Source: Branchiostoma floridae (Eukaryota; Chordata; Leptocardii; Amphioxiformes; Branchiostomatidae). Taken from it: DNA of 64,000 nt. The notes beneath the pieces are model-generated. The model was not told the DNA's origin. It saw only the letters and a program-made list of their open reading frames with translations, and ran no database searches. Shown here piece by piece: positions 63,701 through 64,000 of this stretch. The stretch covers positions 3,771,830 through 3,835,829 of the forward strand of contig NC_049990.1 of assembly GCF_000003815.2 (NCBI RefSeq), given 5' to 3'. The position numbers and the translations under genes were made by a program. Each line of letters begins with the position of its first letter. Position 1 is the first letter of the stretch.

Positions 63701-64000
63701 GTCAAGTACAAAAGTCTGGCCGTTGCAAAGTCATATACAGTTGCTTGAGTAACTGCTATTTGGCGTATGTTTATTACCTAAATGTCTAACTTTCATTGCC
63801 GTATCAAGCAGAGTAAAGTGACAAAGGTATTTTTGTTCCAGGTTCACCAAGGAGGAGAAGGAGTCACGTGACCCGTACGCCTACCTCCCGTTCGGCTCCG
63901 GACCCAGGAACTGTGTGGGCATGCGCCTCGCTCAACTGGAGCTCAAGTTTGCTCTGGCCAAAATGCTGCAGAAGTTTCGTTTCGTTACCTGCGACAAGAC
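51766..64000 (+). CDS. Cytochrome P450, CYP3-like, thirteen exons, 3' end outside window
   Basis: Exons are 51766-51833, 54144-54237, 54550-54602, 56022-56118, 57222-57338, 57787-57875, 58451-58599, 58984-59114, 59539-59598, 60276-60461, 61431-61519, 62404-62541 and 63842 to the edge, about 476 codons so far. Membrane anchor [19 protein letters not shown] is followed by the hinge [13 protein letters not shown], then [43 protein letters not shown], the I-helix AGYETT, the K-helix [28 protein letters not shown] and the heme loop [11 protein letters not shown]. These match CYP3-clan order and spacing. It should be an ER-anchored monooxygenase using NADPH-P450 reductase on lipophilic substrates. 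About 35-40 residues remain. The acceptor at 60276 is weak, following a TATTA repeat. No exon seems lost in the gap at 59,719. Confidence 0.95.
53286..53763. repeat. Interstitial telomere-like repeat (CCCTAA)n with variant blocks
   Basis: Pure CCCTAA repeats run from about 53,353 to 53,437. Blocks of CCCCAG and then CCCTAG follow, and then degenerate CCCTA-rich sequence to the N gap at 53,764. CCCTAA is the animal TTAGGG telomere repeat. It lies in P450 intron 1, far from any scaffold end visible here. Open frames through it are artefacts. Confidence 0.93.
53764..53863. other. Assembly gap (100 N)
   Basis: A 100-N block directly after the telomere-like array in P450 intron 1. The array probably continues into it. 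Confidence 0.99.
54923..55739. mobile_element. 817-bp TAA-flanked non-autonomous DNA transposon
   Basis: Terminal repeats TACCCGCCTCACATTA and TAATGTGAGGCGGGTA are flanked by TAA on both sides (54920-54922 and 55740-55742). That fits the 3-bp TWA target duplication of PIF/Harbinger elements. The interior is rich in CGATCG-type words and encodes no recognisable transposase. It lies in P450 intron 3. Confidence 0.82.
56215..56490. repeat. Foldback element, arms about 75 bp
   Basis: CAATCTCTACAACTGG, TATTTCCGGACGTTTCGAGT and GACATCCATCACT on the left pair with AGTGATGGATGTC, ACTCGAAACGTCCGGAAATA and CCAGTTGTAGAGATTG on the right. It lies in P450 intron 4. Confidence 0.88.
57470..57680 (+). repeat. 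CAAC/CAAA microsatellite tract
   Basis: Runs of (CCAA)n and (CAAA)n with ACCCA variants occupy P450 intron 5. Long open frames on both strands come from this tract. Confidence 0.9.
59719..59818. other. Assembly gap (100 N)
   Basis: Lies in P450 intron 9. Inverted blocks flank it (TGTAGCGAAAATCGATCGG on the left, GATCGATTTTCGCTACACGT on the right). The gap therefore sits inside a palindromic element, a likely cause of the break. Confidence 0.98.
60553..60845. mobile_element. Long foldback MITE (CACCTGCTGACGTTTT family)
   Basis: The left arm (TCTCACCTGCTGACGTTTTC, GAGCTTCTAACTGGAG, TAGCCGATGTAGGTG) and right arm (CACCTAAATCGGCTA, CTCCAGTTAGAAGCTC, GAAACGTCAGCTGATG) are inverted. It is the best-preserved copy of the family. 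It lies in P450 intron 10. Confidence 0.88.
61765..61910 (-). repeat. LINE 3'-tail-like sequence with AATG microsatellite
   Basis: (ATGA)n is followed by CCTTAATTGTAC..AAGTACAGGTC, the same arrangement as at 33,300. It lies in P450 intron 11. Confidence 0.55.
63026..63710. repeat. 137-bp tandem repeat, five near-identical units
   Basis: Units begin at 63026, 63163, 63300, 63437 and 63574 with AAATTTGTTCGGGGTGG (TTTGG in the first). They include CACGCTAGCGCAGTAAACGT and GGGCGTCTCGAAGAAAGTTA. Differences between units are almost nil, so the expansion is recent. A MITE end (CATATACAGTTGCTTGAGTA) follows at 63,712. It lies in P450 intron 12, ending about 130 bp before the heme-loop exon. Confidence 0.96.

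Overview
The window reads as a scaffold piece from a cephalochordate (amphioxus, Branchiostoma) nuclear genome. The reasons are intron-rich animal genes with GC-rich short exons in AT-rich introns, deuterostome-like gene content (AMMECR1, CLNS1A/pICln, an ankyrin/SOCS-box-like protein, a membrane collectin-like lectin, a CYP3-type P450), very dense MITEs and foldback elements, tRNA-derived SINEs, and four runs of N. The genus is an inference from this overall character. No database was searched.

Layout. 1-10,986: non-coding and repeat-rich, probably the large 5' intron of AMMECR1. 10,987-16,164 (+): four 3' exons of AMMECR1, with a decayed RTE-like LINE carrying a nested SINE between two of them. 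16,600-26,770: intergenic, holding a TTAA-flanked 1.8-kb transposon inserted in a 43-bp minisatellite. 26,773-32,911 (+): a complete seven-exon gene for a type II membrane collagen/C-type lectin. 33,000-37,060: intergenic repeats and MITEs. 40,612-37,061 (-): complete six-exon CLNS1A. 41,044-48,064 (+): complete seven-exon ankyrin gene with a SOCS-box-like C-terminus, head to head with CLNS1A across 431 bp. 48,065-51,765: 3' UTR and intergenic. 51,766-64,000 (+): thirteen exons of a CYP3-clan P450, running off the right edge.

Two things stand out. First, intron 4 of the lectin gene holds a tandem array of five short LTRs. They are separated by about 107-bp internal segments that have a primer-binding-site-like start and a polypurine tract. 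A 4-bp target duplication flanks the array, and a related MITE at 32.5 kb preserves the empty site. It looks like a terminal-repeat retrotransposon in miniature (TRIM-like). Second, six partial exon duplications, each carrying a splice-site region, occur in three neighbouring genes (AMMECR1 twice, CLNS1A twice, the ankyrin gene twice). The most extreme has turned a splice donor into an array of about twenty GTAAGG motifs.

The genes do not form a pathway. AMMECR1 is a conserved protein of unclear function, pICln acts in snRNP assembly, the ankyrin protein may be a ubiquitin-ligase adaptor, the lectin is a surface recognition protein, and the P450 is an ER monooxygenase.
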